From Bacillus sp. FJAT-42376 (GTDB lineage Bacteria; Bacillota; Bacilli; Bacillales; Bacillaceae), in contig NZ_CP033906.1 in assembly GCF_003816055.1 (NCBI RefSeq), positions 1,674,001-1,738,000 of the forward strand: a stretch of DNA of 64,000 nt, in the 5' to 3' direction. Both the position numbers and the translations under genes were made by a program. The notes under the pieces are model-generated. The model did no database searches and was not told where the DNA came from. It saw only the letters and a program-made list of their open reading frames with translations. Each line of letters begins with the position of its first letter. The stretch's first letter is position 1. Shown one piece after another: positions 27,397-35,974 of this stretch.

Positions 27397-28053
27397 ATGG
27401 AAATAGAACGCATAAATGAGCATACCGTGAAATTTTACATTTCATATGGTGATATAGAAGACCGCGGGTTTGACCGGGATGAAATCTGGTATAACCGCGA
27501 ACGCAGTGAAGAACTTTTCTGGGAAATGATGGATGAGGTTCATGAAGAAGAAGACTTCATGATGGAAGGTCCGCTGTGGATTCAGGTGCAGGCCATGGAC
27601 AAAGGTCTCGAAGTAGTCGTTACGAGAGCACAGATGTCGAAGGATGGACAAAAGCTGGAGCTGCCAATCAGTGATGATAAATATCATGAAATTCCCGTTG
27701 ATGAAAATATCGACAGCCTGATGGATGAGCACTTTTCTAAGGGGCAATCTGATTCTGAGGAACAGCCTCCTCAGCTGGAATATGTCATTCATTTCGGTGA
27801 TTTCGAAGATTTAATATCGCTGTCCAAAACGAACGTATCCGGTTTTACCAATCGTTTGTTTGCTTTAAACTCCCACTACTATTTATATGTTGAATTTACC
27901 GAAGAACAGGCCGCTGAAGAAATGGACAATGTTCTCAGCATCATTTCTGAATACGGCAGCCAGTCCAAGGTAACGGTGCACAGACTGGAAGAGTACGGTA
28001 AGAAGGTCATGGACGAACATGCTCTGCATACGATCCGTAAGCATTTTCAGTAA
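27397..28053 (+). CDS. mecA: MecA, ClpC adaptor protein
   Basis: 218 aa, the exact length of B. subtilis MecA. The N-terminal domain (MEIERINEHTVKFYISYGDIEDRGF) binds substrates such as ComK and ComS. An acidic linker near residues 100-125 leads to the C-terminal domain (about 126-218) that activates ClpC. It controls competence by handing ComK to ClpCP. Its presence beside coiA, comZ and spxH makes this a regulatory neighbourhood. Confidence 0.96.
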   Translation: MEIERINEHTVKFYISYGDIEDRGFDRDEIWYNRERSEELFWEMMDEVHEEEDFMMEGPLWIQVQAMDKGLEVVVTRAQMSKDGQKLELPISDDKYHEIPVDENIDSLMDEHFSKGQSDSEEQPPQLEYVIHFGDFEDLISLSKTNVSGFTNRLFALNSHYYLYVEFTEEQAAEEMDNVLSIISEYGSQSKVTVHRLEEYGKKVMDEHALHTIRKHFQ

Positions 28054-28060
28054 CTTTCCG

Positions 28061-28093
28061 AGCCGATTTCATTTGGAATCGGTTCTTTTTTTT
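28061..28093 (+). terminator. Terminator after mecA
   Basis: The stem agccgatt/aatcggtt (one G-U pair) is followed by a run of Ts. Confidence 0.75.
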
Positions 28094-28226
28094 GATTTCT
28101 GCAGGGTATAATACTAAATGCAGATGGAATGATGGATGATTCTTATTTGAATATGGATTATAAATGAATCTTTTAGGGAATGTAAATCGTACTATAGCGA
28201 AAGCCGCAGAAAAGTCAGGTGAGCCG

Positions 28227-29741
28227 ATGAAAAATTTTATTCAAGTTATTATTTTTACATTATTTATTGCAGGTGTGATTTTTTTAACGAAAAACTATTG
28301 GGGTGACTGGATTCTCGGTACACTGAGCATCATTTTTACGTTATCGATTGTTTTTATCGGATTCGTGATCTTCATGGAAAACCGGAAACCCAATCAGACA
28401 TTGACTTGGCTGATCGTGCTCGGTGCTTTTCCAATCGTAGGGTTTTTATTTTATTTGCTGTTCGGACGAAATGTACGAAAAAGAAGACTTTTTGAAAAGA
28501 AAGCCCTCATTGACCAGCAGGTGTATCTGCAAATTGAAGGAGACCATCATCGTTACGAGGAAAAGGCGGAGCAAATGGGGGACCATCAGAAGCTTATGTT
28601 CAAGCTTGCTCATAATCTCAGCCACAGTCCTGTATCCTTCGCCTCTCAAACCAAGATTTTAACCAATGGCGACGAGAAGTTCCCTGCCATGCTGGAAGCG
28701 ATAAAGGGAGCGAAAACGTACATTCATCTTGAGTATTACATTGTTCGCCACGACGAAATCGGGGTGCAGCTTCAAGAGGCGCTCATCGAGAAAGCGCGGG
28801 AGGGGGTTGAAATCCGTTTCCTGTATGATGCCGTGGGAAGCTGGAAGCTATCAAAAGCCTACATTAGCAAAATGCATCGGGCCGGAATCGAGATGGTTCC
28901 GTTTCTTCCTGTAACCCTTCCATTCTTAAGCAATAAGATCAATTTCCGCAATCACAGGAAAATTGTCATAATTGACGGGAAAACTGCCTTTATGGGCGGC
29001 TTAAACGTTGGCGATGAATACCTTGGCAAAGTGGATTTCTTTGGCTTCTGGCGTGATACTCATATGATGATCGAAGGGGAAGCCGTACGGATGCTTCATA
29101 TGATTTTCCTTCAGGATTGGTACTATATGACCGGCAAGGAGCTCGATACGGCTAAGTTTCTTGCAGCCGACCCGGATGATTTTCCAGAAGGCAATGGCGG
29201 TGTTCAGATGATTGCCGGAGGGCCGGATAATAAGTGGGAAAATATTAAAAGCCTGTTTTTCTCGATGATTGTCTCGGCAAAAGATTCCATCTGGATCGCG
29301 TCCCCATATTTCATTCCGGACGAGGACATTCTGTCTGCTTTAAAAGTTGCTGCACTGAGCGGAGTGGACGTGCGCCTGCTCGTTCCGAAAAGACCGGATA
29401 AGAAGCTTGTCTTTTACGCATCCCGTTCTTACTTTGCGGAACTGATGGAGGCTGGAGCGAAGATCTATGAATATGAAAAAGGATTCATGCACAGCAAGAT
29501 TGTCATTGTTGATTATGAGCTTGCCTCCATCGGAACGGCTAACATGGATATGAGAAGCTTTCATTTGAACTTTGAAGTCAATGCGTTCCTTTACCGGACG
29601 GACAGCACCGTCACCCTGGTTGAGGAATACGAAAAGGATTTATTGGAATCAAAGAAACTGGAGATGGACGATTTCGTGAAACGAAGCTTCTTTCAGAGAA
29701 TGTTTGAATCCTTTGCAAGACTATTGTCGCCGATGCTTTAA
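28227..29741 (+). CDS. cls: Cardiolipin synthase
   Basis: 504 aa from ATG 28227 (caggtgagcc upstream); the earlier ATG 28164 lacks a site. There are two N-terminal membrane segments (residues about 3-20 and 30-50), then two phospholipase-D HKD motifs: NHRKIVIIDGKTAFMGG near 245 and MHSKIVIVDYELASIGTANMD near 422. It joins two phosphatidylglycerols into cardiolipin at the membrane. The gene sits between mecA and coiA, which are adjacent in B. subtilis, so it is an insertion relative to that order. Confidence 0.93.
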   Translation: MKNFIQVIIFTLFIAGVIFLTKNYWGDWILGTLSIIFTLSIVFIGFVIFMENRKPNQTLTWLIVLGAFPIVGFLFYLLFGRNVRKRRLFEKKALIDQQVYLQIEGDHHRYEEKAEQMGDHQKLMFKLAHNLSHSPVSFASQTKILTNGDEKFPAMLEAIKGAKTYIHLEYYIVRHDEIGVQLQEALIEKAREGVEIRFLYDAVGSWKLSKAYISKMHRAGIEMVPFLPVTLPFLSNKINFRNHRKIVIIDGKTAFMGGLNVGDEYLGKVDFFGFWRDTHMMIEGEAVRMLHMIFLQDWYYMTGKELDTAKFLAADPDDFPEGNGGVQMIAGGPDNKWENIKSLFFSMIVSAKDSIWIASPYFIPDEDILSALKVAALSGVDVRLLVPKRPDKKLVFYASRSYFAELMEAGAKIYEYEKGFMHSKIVIVDYELASIGTANMDMRSFHLNFEVNAFLYRTDSTVTLVEEYEKDLLESKKLEMDDFVKRSFFQRMFESFARLLSPML

Positions 29742-29773
29742 GCAGCGGTCTGAAAAGTCCTCAAAAGAGAGAA

Positions 29774-29817
29774 TAAACCTCCTGAGCGCTCATGGCATTC
29801 AGGAGGTTTATTTTTTA
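29774..29817 (+). terminator. Terminator after cls
   Basis: The stem taaacctcctga/tcaggaggttta is followed by Ts. Confidence 0.82.
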
Positions 29818-29840
29818 TTAGTTCAAGAACAACCTTGGTA

Positions 29841-29967
29841 TTGGCTGATTGGAGCGGAAGGTGCTTGACTCCAGCGGGACAGGTGAGACCCCGCTGGAGT
29901 CAAGCGAGGAGGAGGCTCACCGCCCGCCCCGCGGAAAGCAAGCAGCCTGGGAGCGTAAATCAGCCAA
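29841..29967 (+). repeat. Dispersed GGAGCGGAAG repeat, best-preserved copy
   Basis: Terminal 10-bp inverted repeats ttggctgatt/aatcagccaa bound the element. Inside are GGAGCGGAAG, the palindrome ttgactccagcggg/ccccgctggagtcaa, GGAGGCTCACCGCCC and GCGGAAAGCAAG. It is non-coding and appears in diverged form at 9212, 17345 and 21339. It resembles a miniature non-autonomous element or a large extragenic palindrome. Confidence 0.8.
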
Positions 29968-30035
29968 AGAAACGAAAGGTAAAAAGGGTAAAAGCCTTAA
30001 TTAATGGACCGCCCCTTTTTGCGCTTTAGTCAGTA

Positions 30036-30069
30036 AAAACGGCGTTTTTCAGTGCGAAAAGCCATTCTT
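30036..30069 (+). promoter_or_regulatory. ComK box (two AT-boxes, 8-base spacing) upstream of coiA
   Basis: The first AT-box is AAAA-cggcg-TTTT (30036-30048). Eight bases later the second is AAAA-gccat-TCTT (30057-30069), one mismatch. AAAA-N5-TTTT pairs spaced 8 bases are one of the known ComK-box classes. It lies 74 bases before coiA, which is ComK-activated in B. subtilis. Confidence 0.8.
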
Positions 30070-30142
30070 TCAGCGGAGGAAGGATTCCGGTCCGCTCATG
30101 TTGAAAAGGTAGAAGCAATTCATTCATGAGAGGAGACAGAGC

Positions 30143-31306
30143 ATGTTAACGTCGATGACAAATTCAGGACCCTTTTCATTACTGAGCAAACCTTATTCAT
30201 TTGAGGAACTGGACAAACTCCGTCAAAAAGAAAGCTTTTTTTGCCCCGCCTGCAGACAGCCAATGGAGCTGAAGCTCGGCACAATAAAGAGGTTTCACTT
30301 CGCCCATCGAAAGAAGACGGTTTGCGCTTATGATGCTGAGCCGGAGACTGAGCGACACGCGCTGGGCAAGCAGCAGCTGTACCAACGGCTAAAAGATATG
30401 GGGGAGATTGAACTTGAACCATACCTTCCCCGTATACGCCAGAGGCCGGATCTGCTTTTAACGGTGGACAGCAAAAAATACGCCATTGAATATCAGTGTT
30501 CAAGTATCCCGAATGAACAGGTGATCAAACGGAACAAAGGATATAAGAGACTTGGAATTATACCGGTATGGATCCTTGGGTCGAATCAGCTCCAGCGGAC
30601 TGGAGCTTCAGAGTACCGGTTAAACTCATTCCACTGGCTTCTTGCCAGAACCTTCCCCCATGCATTGGAACCCTTCCTCCTCTTTTATTGCCCGGAAAAT
30701 AAACACCTTCTGCAATTGTCGCATTTTTATCCATTCTCCAAACAAATATTTCATGCAAAAGCAAGCCTGATAAACTTTGAAGAGGTACTGGATCCTAAGC
30801 TTACAAAGGAGCCTTCAATCACAGACTGGCTGAAGCGAAAAATCCTCAAATTCAGGACATATCCTCCTGCAAAGCATGTGTCAGCCCTTCAAAAAACCCT
30901 CTATATCCAAAAGCGAATCCCCTTATCTCTTCTTCCTTCCATTGTGTTCATTCCCTGTAAATTTGATTTTGCCTTTGAAACAGAGCCTTATGTGTGGAAA
31001 ACACAGCTTTTATTACGGCTTGAAACCCGCACTTCCTTTACAAAAGGGGAAATCCTCTCGGTTCTTTCGTTTTTAGAGAAGGAAGGCCATATTATAAAAC
31101 GAAAATGTGAATGTTCCCTTCCATCTAATGAAGAAGTCGCAGACGAATTAAGAAGAACTCTTTTAAAAGCAGGAATTTTGGAACGGATGGAGAAAAACAA
31201 CACATATCGGTTTCGCCCTGTCCGCTGGTCTTCCCGTATGACAGAGGTACTGAAGCGGGATAAAGAATTTTTCAGGCTAATTTCTTTTCTGGAGCATAAC
31301 CTATAG
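30143..31306 (+). CDS. coiA: CoiA-like competence protein (putative nuclease)
   Basis: 387 aa. The N-terminal zinc-type module has C34-PA-C37, FHFAHRK (His55) and C61. It is followed by a restriction-endonuclease-like domain (ERHALGKQQLYQRLK, then RQRPDLLLTVDSKKYAIEYQ with D-x(n)-ExQ-type residues) near 76-118. The C-terminal half is helical and basic. CoiA is needed for processing incoming DNA during transformation. The upstream ComK box supports a competence-specific role. It corresponds to yjbF of B. subtilis. Confidence 0.92.
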   Translation: MLTSMTNSGPFSLLSKPYSFEELDKLRQKESFFCPACRQPMELKLGTIKRFHFAHRKKTVCAYDAEPETERHALGKQQLYQRLKDMGEIELEPYLPRIRQRPDLLLTVDSKKYAIEYQCSSIPNEQVIKRNKGYKRLGIIPVWILGSNQLQRTGASEYRLNSFHWLLARTFPHALEPFLLFYCPENKHLLQLSHFYPFSKQIFHAKASLINFEEVLDPKLTKEPSITDWLKRKILKFRTYPPAKHVSALQKTLYIQKRIPLSLLPSIVFIPCKFDFAFETEPYVWKTQLLLRLETRTSFTKGEILSVLSFLEKEGHIIKRKCECSLPSNEEVADELRRTLLKAGILERMEKNNTYRFRPVRWSSRMTEVLKRDKEFFRLISFLEHNL

Positions 31307-31405
31307 GCAGCGGGCTGCATATCGATTGACTTCCCGGGTAAATTTAGACAAGATGAATTTGAGGCTTATATAAGCCGGATCCAATTTGGATAAGGGGGAA
31401 AGACA

Positions 31406-33223
31406 ATGTCAGAACAACAGACAGTTAAAAAGCTGCCGCTTCGAAGTGAAATCGCGGCAGAGGATACATGGAGACTGGAAGACATTTTTGAAAATGATGA
31501 AGCATGGGAAAAAGAATTCTCAGAATTGAAGCAGGCCATTCCAAAAATTGCAGATTTCCACGGCAAGCTTGCGGACTCTGCCCAATCTCTATTTAAGGGC
31601 CTCAGCTATCAGGATTCCGTAACAGAGCGTCTTGGCAGATTGTATACATACGCACACATGAGATATGACCAGGACACTGGAAACTCCTTTTATCAGGCTT
31701 TAAATGACAGGGCAGCAAGCCTTTATACGGAAGCGTCCAGCATCTCTTCCTATATGGTTCCGGAAATCCTTGCAATGGACGAGAAGACGCTGAAGCAGTA
31801 TGTCGAGCAAAGTGAAGATTTAAAGGTTTACCGCCACGCACTCGAAGAAATCAACCGGGAGCGCCCTCACGTTCTTTCGGCAGAGCAGGAAGCGCTGCTC
31901 GCTCAGGCTTCTGAAGCATTGCGTGCTTCCAGCGATATTTTCGGCAAGCTGAATAATGCCGATATGGAGTTTCCGTCCATAAAAAATGAGAACGGGGAAG
32001 ATGTGGAGATTACGCACGGCCGTTTCATTACGTTTATGGAAAGCGAGGACCGCCGCGTCAGACATGATGCCTTCAAGGCGGTGTATGATACGTACGGCAA
32101 ATTTAAAAATACGCTGGCAAGCACCTTGTCCGGGGCTGTAAAGAAGGATAATTTTTACGCGACGGCAAGAAAGTATGAGTCTGCACGCCAGGCTGCTCTA
32201 AGCGGAAACAACATCCCGGAGGAAGTCTACGATAACCTCGTGTCAACGGTTGAAAAGAACCTTCATCTGCTGCAGCGTTATGTGGAGCTCCGCAAAAAAG
32301 CACTCAATCTGGATGAAGTTCATATGTATGATCTGTACACACCGCTTGTCCAGAACACAAAAATGGAAATCCCATATAGCGAGGCAAAGGACTACCTACT
32401 AAAAGGTCTTGCCCCGCTTGGGAAGGAATATCTGGATATCCTTAACGAAGGCTTTGAAAATCGCTGGGTTGATGTTCATGAAAACAAAGGAAAGCGCAGC
32501 GGTGCCTATTCTTCCGGCACATACGGGACCAACCCTTATATCCTGATGAACTGGCAGGATAATGTGAACAATCTCTTTACCCTTGCCCATGAGTTCGGAC
32601 ACTCAGTTCACAGCTATTACACGAGAAAAAATCAGCCGTATCAATATGGCGACTATTCCATTTTTGTAGCGGAAGTAGCATCTACAACAAATGAAGCGCT
32701 ATTAAACGACTATCTTCTAAAAACCATTGATGATAAGAAGAAACGGATGTACTTGCTGAACAATTACCTGGATGGATTCCGGGGAACCGTTTTCCGCCAA
32801 ACGATGTTTGCCGAATTCGAGCATGCCATCCATAAGCGTTCGCAGGAAGGTGAACCGTTAACCCCTGAGCTGCTGACAAATATGTACTATGAGCTGAATA
32901 AAAAGTATTACGGCGAAAACATCGTCGTAGATGAAGAAATCGGGCTGGAATGGGCACGAATTCCGCATTTCTATTACAACTATTATGTTTATCAGTACGC
33001 AACTGGATTCAGTGCAGCGGCTGCATTAAGCAAGCAGATCCTTGAAGAGGGGGAGCCGGCTGTAAAGCGCTACATCGAATTCCTGAGTGCCGGAAGCTCC
33101 GACTATCCAATTGAAGTGCTTAAAAAAGCAGGCGTCGATATGACATCTTCCCAGCCTGTAGAAGAAGCATGCAAAGTATTTGAAGAAAAGCTGAACGAGC
33201 TTGAAAAATTAATGAACGAATAA
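31406..33223 (+). CDS. pepF: Oligoendopeptidase F (PepF)
   Basis: A 605-aa cytoplasmic M3 metallopeptidase that cuts oligopeptides. The zinc site HEFGHSVHSYY is near residue 396, and the downstream Glu lies in VAEVASTTNEALL. Length and N-terminal region (RSEIAAEDTWRLEDIF) are those of PepF. It corresponds to B. subtilis yjbG. It fits the peptide-use theme with the opp importer. Start ATG 31406 follows taaggggga. A terminator and a long tandem-repeat array follow. Confidence 0.96.
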   Translation: MSEQQTVKKLPLRSEIAAEDTWRLEDIFENDEAWEKEFSELKQAIPKIADFHGKLADSAQSLFKGLSYQDSVTERLGRLYTYAHMRYDQDTGNSFYQALNDRAASLYTEASSISSYMVPEILAMDEKTLKQYVEQSEDLKVYRHALEEINRERPHVLSAEQEALLAQASEALRASSDIFGKLNNADMEFPSIKNENGEDVEITHGRFITFMESEDRRVRHDAFKAVYDTYGKFKNTLASTLSGAVKKDNFYATARKYESARQAALSGNNIPEEVYDNLVSTVEKNLHLLQRYVELRKKALNLDEVHMYDLYTPLVQNTKMEIPYSEAKDYLLKGLAPLGKEYLDILNEGFENRWVDVHENKGKRSGAYSSGTYGTNPYILMNWQDNVNNLFTLAHEFGHSVHSYYTRKNQPYQYGDYSIFVAEVASTTNEALLNDYLLKTIDDKKKRMYLLNNYLDGFRGTVFRQTMFAEFEHAIHKRSQEGEPLTPELLTNMYYELNKKYYGENIVVDEEIGLEWARIPHFYYNYYVYQYATGFSAAAALSKQILEEGEPAVKRYIEFLSAGSSDYPIEVLKKAGVDMTSSQPVEEACKVFEEKLNELEKLMNE

Positions 33224-33235
33224 GGGGAATCTGCA

Positions 33236-33268
33236 GGGGGAACGCATTATTAGCGTTCCCCCTTTTTT
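33236..33268 (+). terminator. Terminator after pepF
   Basis: The 10-bp stem gggggaacgc/gcgttccccc is followed by six Ts. It is similar to the stems at 7201 and 56833. Confidence 0.85.
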
Positions 33269-33287
33269 GATTGGAGTGGGGGTTTTG

Positions 33288-33868
33288 GGCGGGAAGGAGG
33301 GAAGCGGGAGTCGGCGGGAAAACGGGCTGATTCGGCGGGAAAATGGGCTGATTCGGCGGGAAAACGCGGTTTGGCAGGAAAACAGCCGTGAATGGCAGGA
33401 TAGTAGGTTGGTCTGGCGGGATAATGGTGTGGGTCGGCGGGATAACGGGCTGATTCGGCAGGAAAACGCGGTTTGGCAGGAAAGTGGGCGTGAATGGCAG
33501 GATAAGGTCTAGACTCGGCAGGATTAGAGGCAGGAATGGCAGGAAAACGGCCTGTTTTGGCAGGAAAACGCGGTTTGGCAGGAAAACAGCCGTGAATGGC
33601 AGGATAGTGGCTTGGTCTGGCGGGATAATGGCGTGGATCGGCAGGATAACGGGCTGATTCGGCGGGATAACGCGGTTTGGCAGGAAAGTGGGCGTGAATG
33701 GCAGAATAAGGTCTAGACTCGGCAGGATTAGAGGCCGGAATGGCAGGATAACGGCCTGATTCGGCAGGAAAACGCGGTTTGGCAGAAAAACAGCCGTGAA
33801 TGGCAGGATAGTAGGTTGATGTGGCGGGAAAAAGCCGTTCAGCAGGAGAACGGCGTCTAACAGGAAAG
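33288..33868. repeat. Hierarchical tandem repeat (18/21-bp units, about 102-bp super-period)
   Basis: About 27 units beginning ggc(g/a)gga(a/t)aa follow one another, each 18 or 21 bases long. The 18-base unit aaaacgcggttt recurs at about 33365, 33468, 33569, 33670 and 33772, giving a super-period near 102 (18 + 4 x 21). Because all units are multiples of three, one frame gives a heptapeptide repeat (R-[RQ]-[ED]-N-x-x-[IW]) until a stop at 33512. No ribosome site or normal gene start is seen, so I treat it as non-coding. Confidence 0.9.
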
Positions 33869-33944
33869 ATTCACGTGCCAGCTAAACAAAGTGCAGCGTC
33901 CCCCGCCCTAAACAGCATCTGATTAGGGCGGGCGGGAACGTGGC

Positions 33945-34118
33945 CTAGTATCCTTTGAATGTTTTCTTTCGCGTGAGCAAAAAAATGCCTGCTGCAATGA
34001 CAGCGAAAAGAATAATAGAGGATACGATCATTGGAATTAAGTTCATCAAGCCAAGCAGCTGAAGGAAAAAGGCTCCTCCGAATAGCAGGATCATTCCGAT
34101 GTTCACGTACAGTTTCAT
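33945..34118 (-). CDS. Small two-helix membrane protein, unrecognised
   Basis: 57 aa from ATG 34118, seven bases after gggggtg. Two hydrophobic segments are visible (YVNIGMILLFGGAFFLQLLG and IPMIVSSIILFAVIAAGIFLL), with a basic tail TRKKTFKGY. It lies between the tandem-repeat array and the roxS sRNA promoter, divergent from roxS. I do not recognise the family. A GC-rich inverted repeat lies past its stop, without a T-run. Confidence 0.65.
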   Translation of the reverse strand: MKLYVNIGMILLFGGAFFLQLLGLMNLIPMIVSSIILFAVIAAGIFLLTRKKTFKGY

Positions 34119-34202
34119 GTCCCAACACCCCCGTCCCCCTTGTATATGCCAATCAAGTGTGAAATATGAATGTGACAATGTTGTGAATTTAGAACTAAGC
34201 TC

Positions 34203-34232
34203 TTGTCAAAACTCGACATATTCTGATATACT
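34203..34232 (+). promoter_or_regulatory. Promoter of roxS
   Basis: The -35 TTGTCA (34203-34208), an 18-base spacer and the extended -10 TGATATACT (-10 hexamer 34227-34232) place the start near 34239. Confidence 0.8.
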
Positions 34233-34238
34233 CAGGGT

Positions 34239-34360
34239 GTGAAATTGATCACATAACAAACATTTACCCCTTTGTTTGACCGTGAAAAATTTCTCCCATC
34301 CCCTTTGTTGTCGTTAAGACATACAAGAAGAGACCATGCTTATCCCGGCATGGTCTTTTT
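34239..34360 (+). ncRNA. roxS: RoxS (RsaE) small regulatory RNA
   Basis: About 120 bases. The 5' part (tgatcacataacaaacatttacccctttg) and the central ttctcccatcccctttgtt match RoxS/RsaE of B. subtilis and S. aureus as I know them. The two C-rich loops (acccctttg, tcccatcccctttg) pair with ribosome sites of target mRNAs of central metabolism and redox balance. A terminator stem gaccatgc/gcatggtc (34333-34356) with T-run closes it. In B. subtilis it is driven by ResD and Rex and lies near yjbH, as here. Confidence 0.95.
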
Positions 34361-34436
34361 TAATTTAATTTATAAAGTAAGCGATTTCAATCAATCTCTG
34401 ATATAATGAATTTACTAAAAATAGGAGATGGGAGAT

Positions 34437-35054
34437 ATGAAATTTAAAAACGAAAGACTTTTGCCTGTTTTTTTGCTTTCAAGCATCGTGCTGATTCTGG
34501 CAGCTGAAGCGGTTAAGATCAGTTTTCCGCAGGTATCTAATTTCTATATGTGGTATCCAGTGAATTTTTTTGTTTTTATCTTTGCCCTTGTTTTGCTTGG
34601 CTTTTCTATCCGTTTTTGCAAAACTTATTTTAAAAGCAGCAAAGTGAAGAGTCTTTTGCCGATCTTGCTGAATTTGATTTTGCTTGCGATGATTATTTTT
34701 CATCCGCTCCTTCCTTATATGCAAAAAGCGGAATTTGCACTGAGGTATGAAGCGCGCATGAAGGCTGTAGAATCCTATTATAAGAATAAAAAAGAGAAGG
34801 AGGCGAAATTTTTTGATTTGAACGTCATGCTTGATACGCTCGACCGGGAAACCATTTTGGGGCAGCCGGTCAGTCCTGCAGGGGATAAGCTTCTTTTTTA
34901 TACATACACAGGGATTCTTGAGAGTTTTGAAGGATATGTTTATTCCCCGGACGGGAGTGCGCCCACGAAGAAGGACTTGAGAGCAGAGGTTTACAAGACT
35001 GAAAAGATAAATAAGCATTGGTACTATATTGAATGCTCGTTTAGCTTCTTTTGA
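34437..35054 (+). CDS. Hypothetical membrane protein
   Basis: 205 aa from ATG 34437, nine bases after aggag. Three hydrophobic segments lie in residues about 8-27, 40-60 and 75-95. A soluble domain of about 110 residues follows, with a Lys/Glu-rich helix (VESYYKNKKEKEAKF) and a beta-rich end. TATAAT at 34402 with upstream TG suggests its own extended -10 promoter. It sits between roxS and the converging spxH gene. I do not recognise the family. Confidence 0.65.
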   Translation: MKFKNERLLPVFLLSSIVLILAAEAVKISFPQVSNFYMWYPVNFFVFIFALVLLGFSIRFCKTYFKSSKVKSLLPILLNLILLAMIIFHPLLPYMQKAEFALRYEARMKAVESYYKNKKEKEAKFFDLNVMLDTLDRETILGQPVSPAGDKLLFYTYTGILESFEGYVYSPDGSAPTKKDLRAEVYKTEKINKHWYYIECSFSFF

Positions 35055-35063
35055 TGAAAAATA

Positions 35064-35100
35064 AAAACCGCCAAACCCGTTTGGGTCGTGGCGGTTTTTC
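35064..35100. terminator. Bidirectional terminator
   Basis: aaaaaccgcc/ggcggttttt with an inner aaaccc/gggt pairing serves the converging genes. Confidence 0.82.
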
Positions 35101-35974
35101 AGTCCAGAGCTCTCCAGAACGTTCCATGCTTGACAGGCACCCGTTCCACTTTCTGAGCCAGCTGGTATTTTTTCATTTCGCGCTCGGCTTCTTCGATGCT
35201 CATGTTGTAGACGAGAGCGATTTCTTTGGAAGCGACAAACCGGAAGTAGGAAAGAAACACCGGGAGCGGAGGCGGTTCAGATGGCGGCGGTGTTTCGCCG
35301 AGCATTTCGAACAGCACTTCCTCATACATTTCATATGGATAGTATCCGGCGATTTTTAAGCCTTCGTCTTCGACCCGTTCATTGAAGAAGGCGATGGTTG
35401 GCATTTCGCTGACTTCCATTTCGGCTGTGATTTTCATGTCGCATTGCAGGGCCTTCACTGCACTATCGGAGTGAAGATCTTTGATGAATTCATCCTGATC
35501 CAGTCCGGTAATCCCGGCGATCTCAACCAGAACTTTTTCATCCGATACGTCTTGTTTCTCCGTAAAAAGGACTTCCTGGAGCTTGCGGAGGAACCGGATA
35601 CCTGATTTTCTTCCCTGAAGCTCGGCCGCTTTGATGGCGACGGATGAGGCATAAGGAGAAGAAATCGGGTTTTCGAACCATATGGATCCGTCGCAGGACA
35701 TGCCTGTACGACAGGCTGTCTGATCCCAGGAGGCGGCAATATTTTCAGGCCGCTGCTTGGTTATGGCATGAAGGGAAGCAAGGTTTCCGCTGATGATATG
35801 CTTCAGTGTGAAAAAACGGCCGTATCTCATCAGCAATTTTTTGATGACGGGCTCAAGAGCCCAGCACTCGGGACAAAGAGGGTCTACGAACAGGTAAATT
35901 TCAAGCGGTTTTTTAGCATTGCCGTGGCAATGGGAGAAAAAATGCCCGATATTCTTTTTCTCGCCAAGAGGCAT
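35099..35974 (-). CDS. spxH: SpxH (YjbH), adaptor for ClpXP degradation of Spx
   Basis: A 291-aa DsbA-like protein. The N-terminal His/Cys segment ([12 protein letters not shown]), zinc-binding in B. subtilis, is followed by [17 protein letters not shown] with the CxxC pair and [11 protein letters not shown]. It delivers Spx to ClpXP; stress releases this. ATG 35974 is chosen (aaggag ten bases upstream); it overlaps the yjbI stop by one base (TAATG), so translation is coupled. The substrate gene spxA lies 9 kb away in this same window. Confidence 0.93.
   Translation of the reverse strand: MPLGEKKNIGHFFSHCHGNAKKPLEIYLFVDPLCPECWALEPVIKKLLMRYGRFFTLKHIISGNLASLHAITKQRPENIAASWDQTACRTGMSCDGSIWFENPISSPYASSVAIKAAELQGRKSGIRFLRKLQEVLFTEKQDVSDEKVLVEIAGITGLDQDEFIKDLHSDSAVKALQCDMKITAEMEVSEMPTIAFFNERVEDEGLKIAGYYPYEMYEEVLFEMLGETPPPSEPPPLPVFLSYFRFVASKEIALVYNMSIEEAEREMKKYQLAQKVERVPVKHGTFWRALD

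Noticed and set aside
29835..30029. 64-aa frame downstream of cls
   Set aside because: It is a translation of the dispersed repeat copy at 29841-29967.
33267..33512. 81-aa frame of heptapeptide repeats
   Set aside because: It begins inside the pepF terminator, has no ribosome site, and ends at a stop within the repeat array; treated as non-coding repeat.
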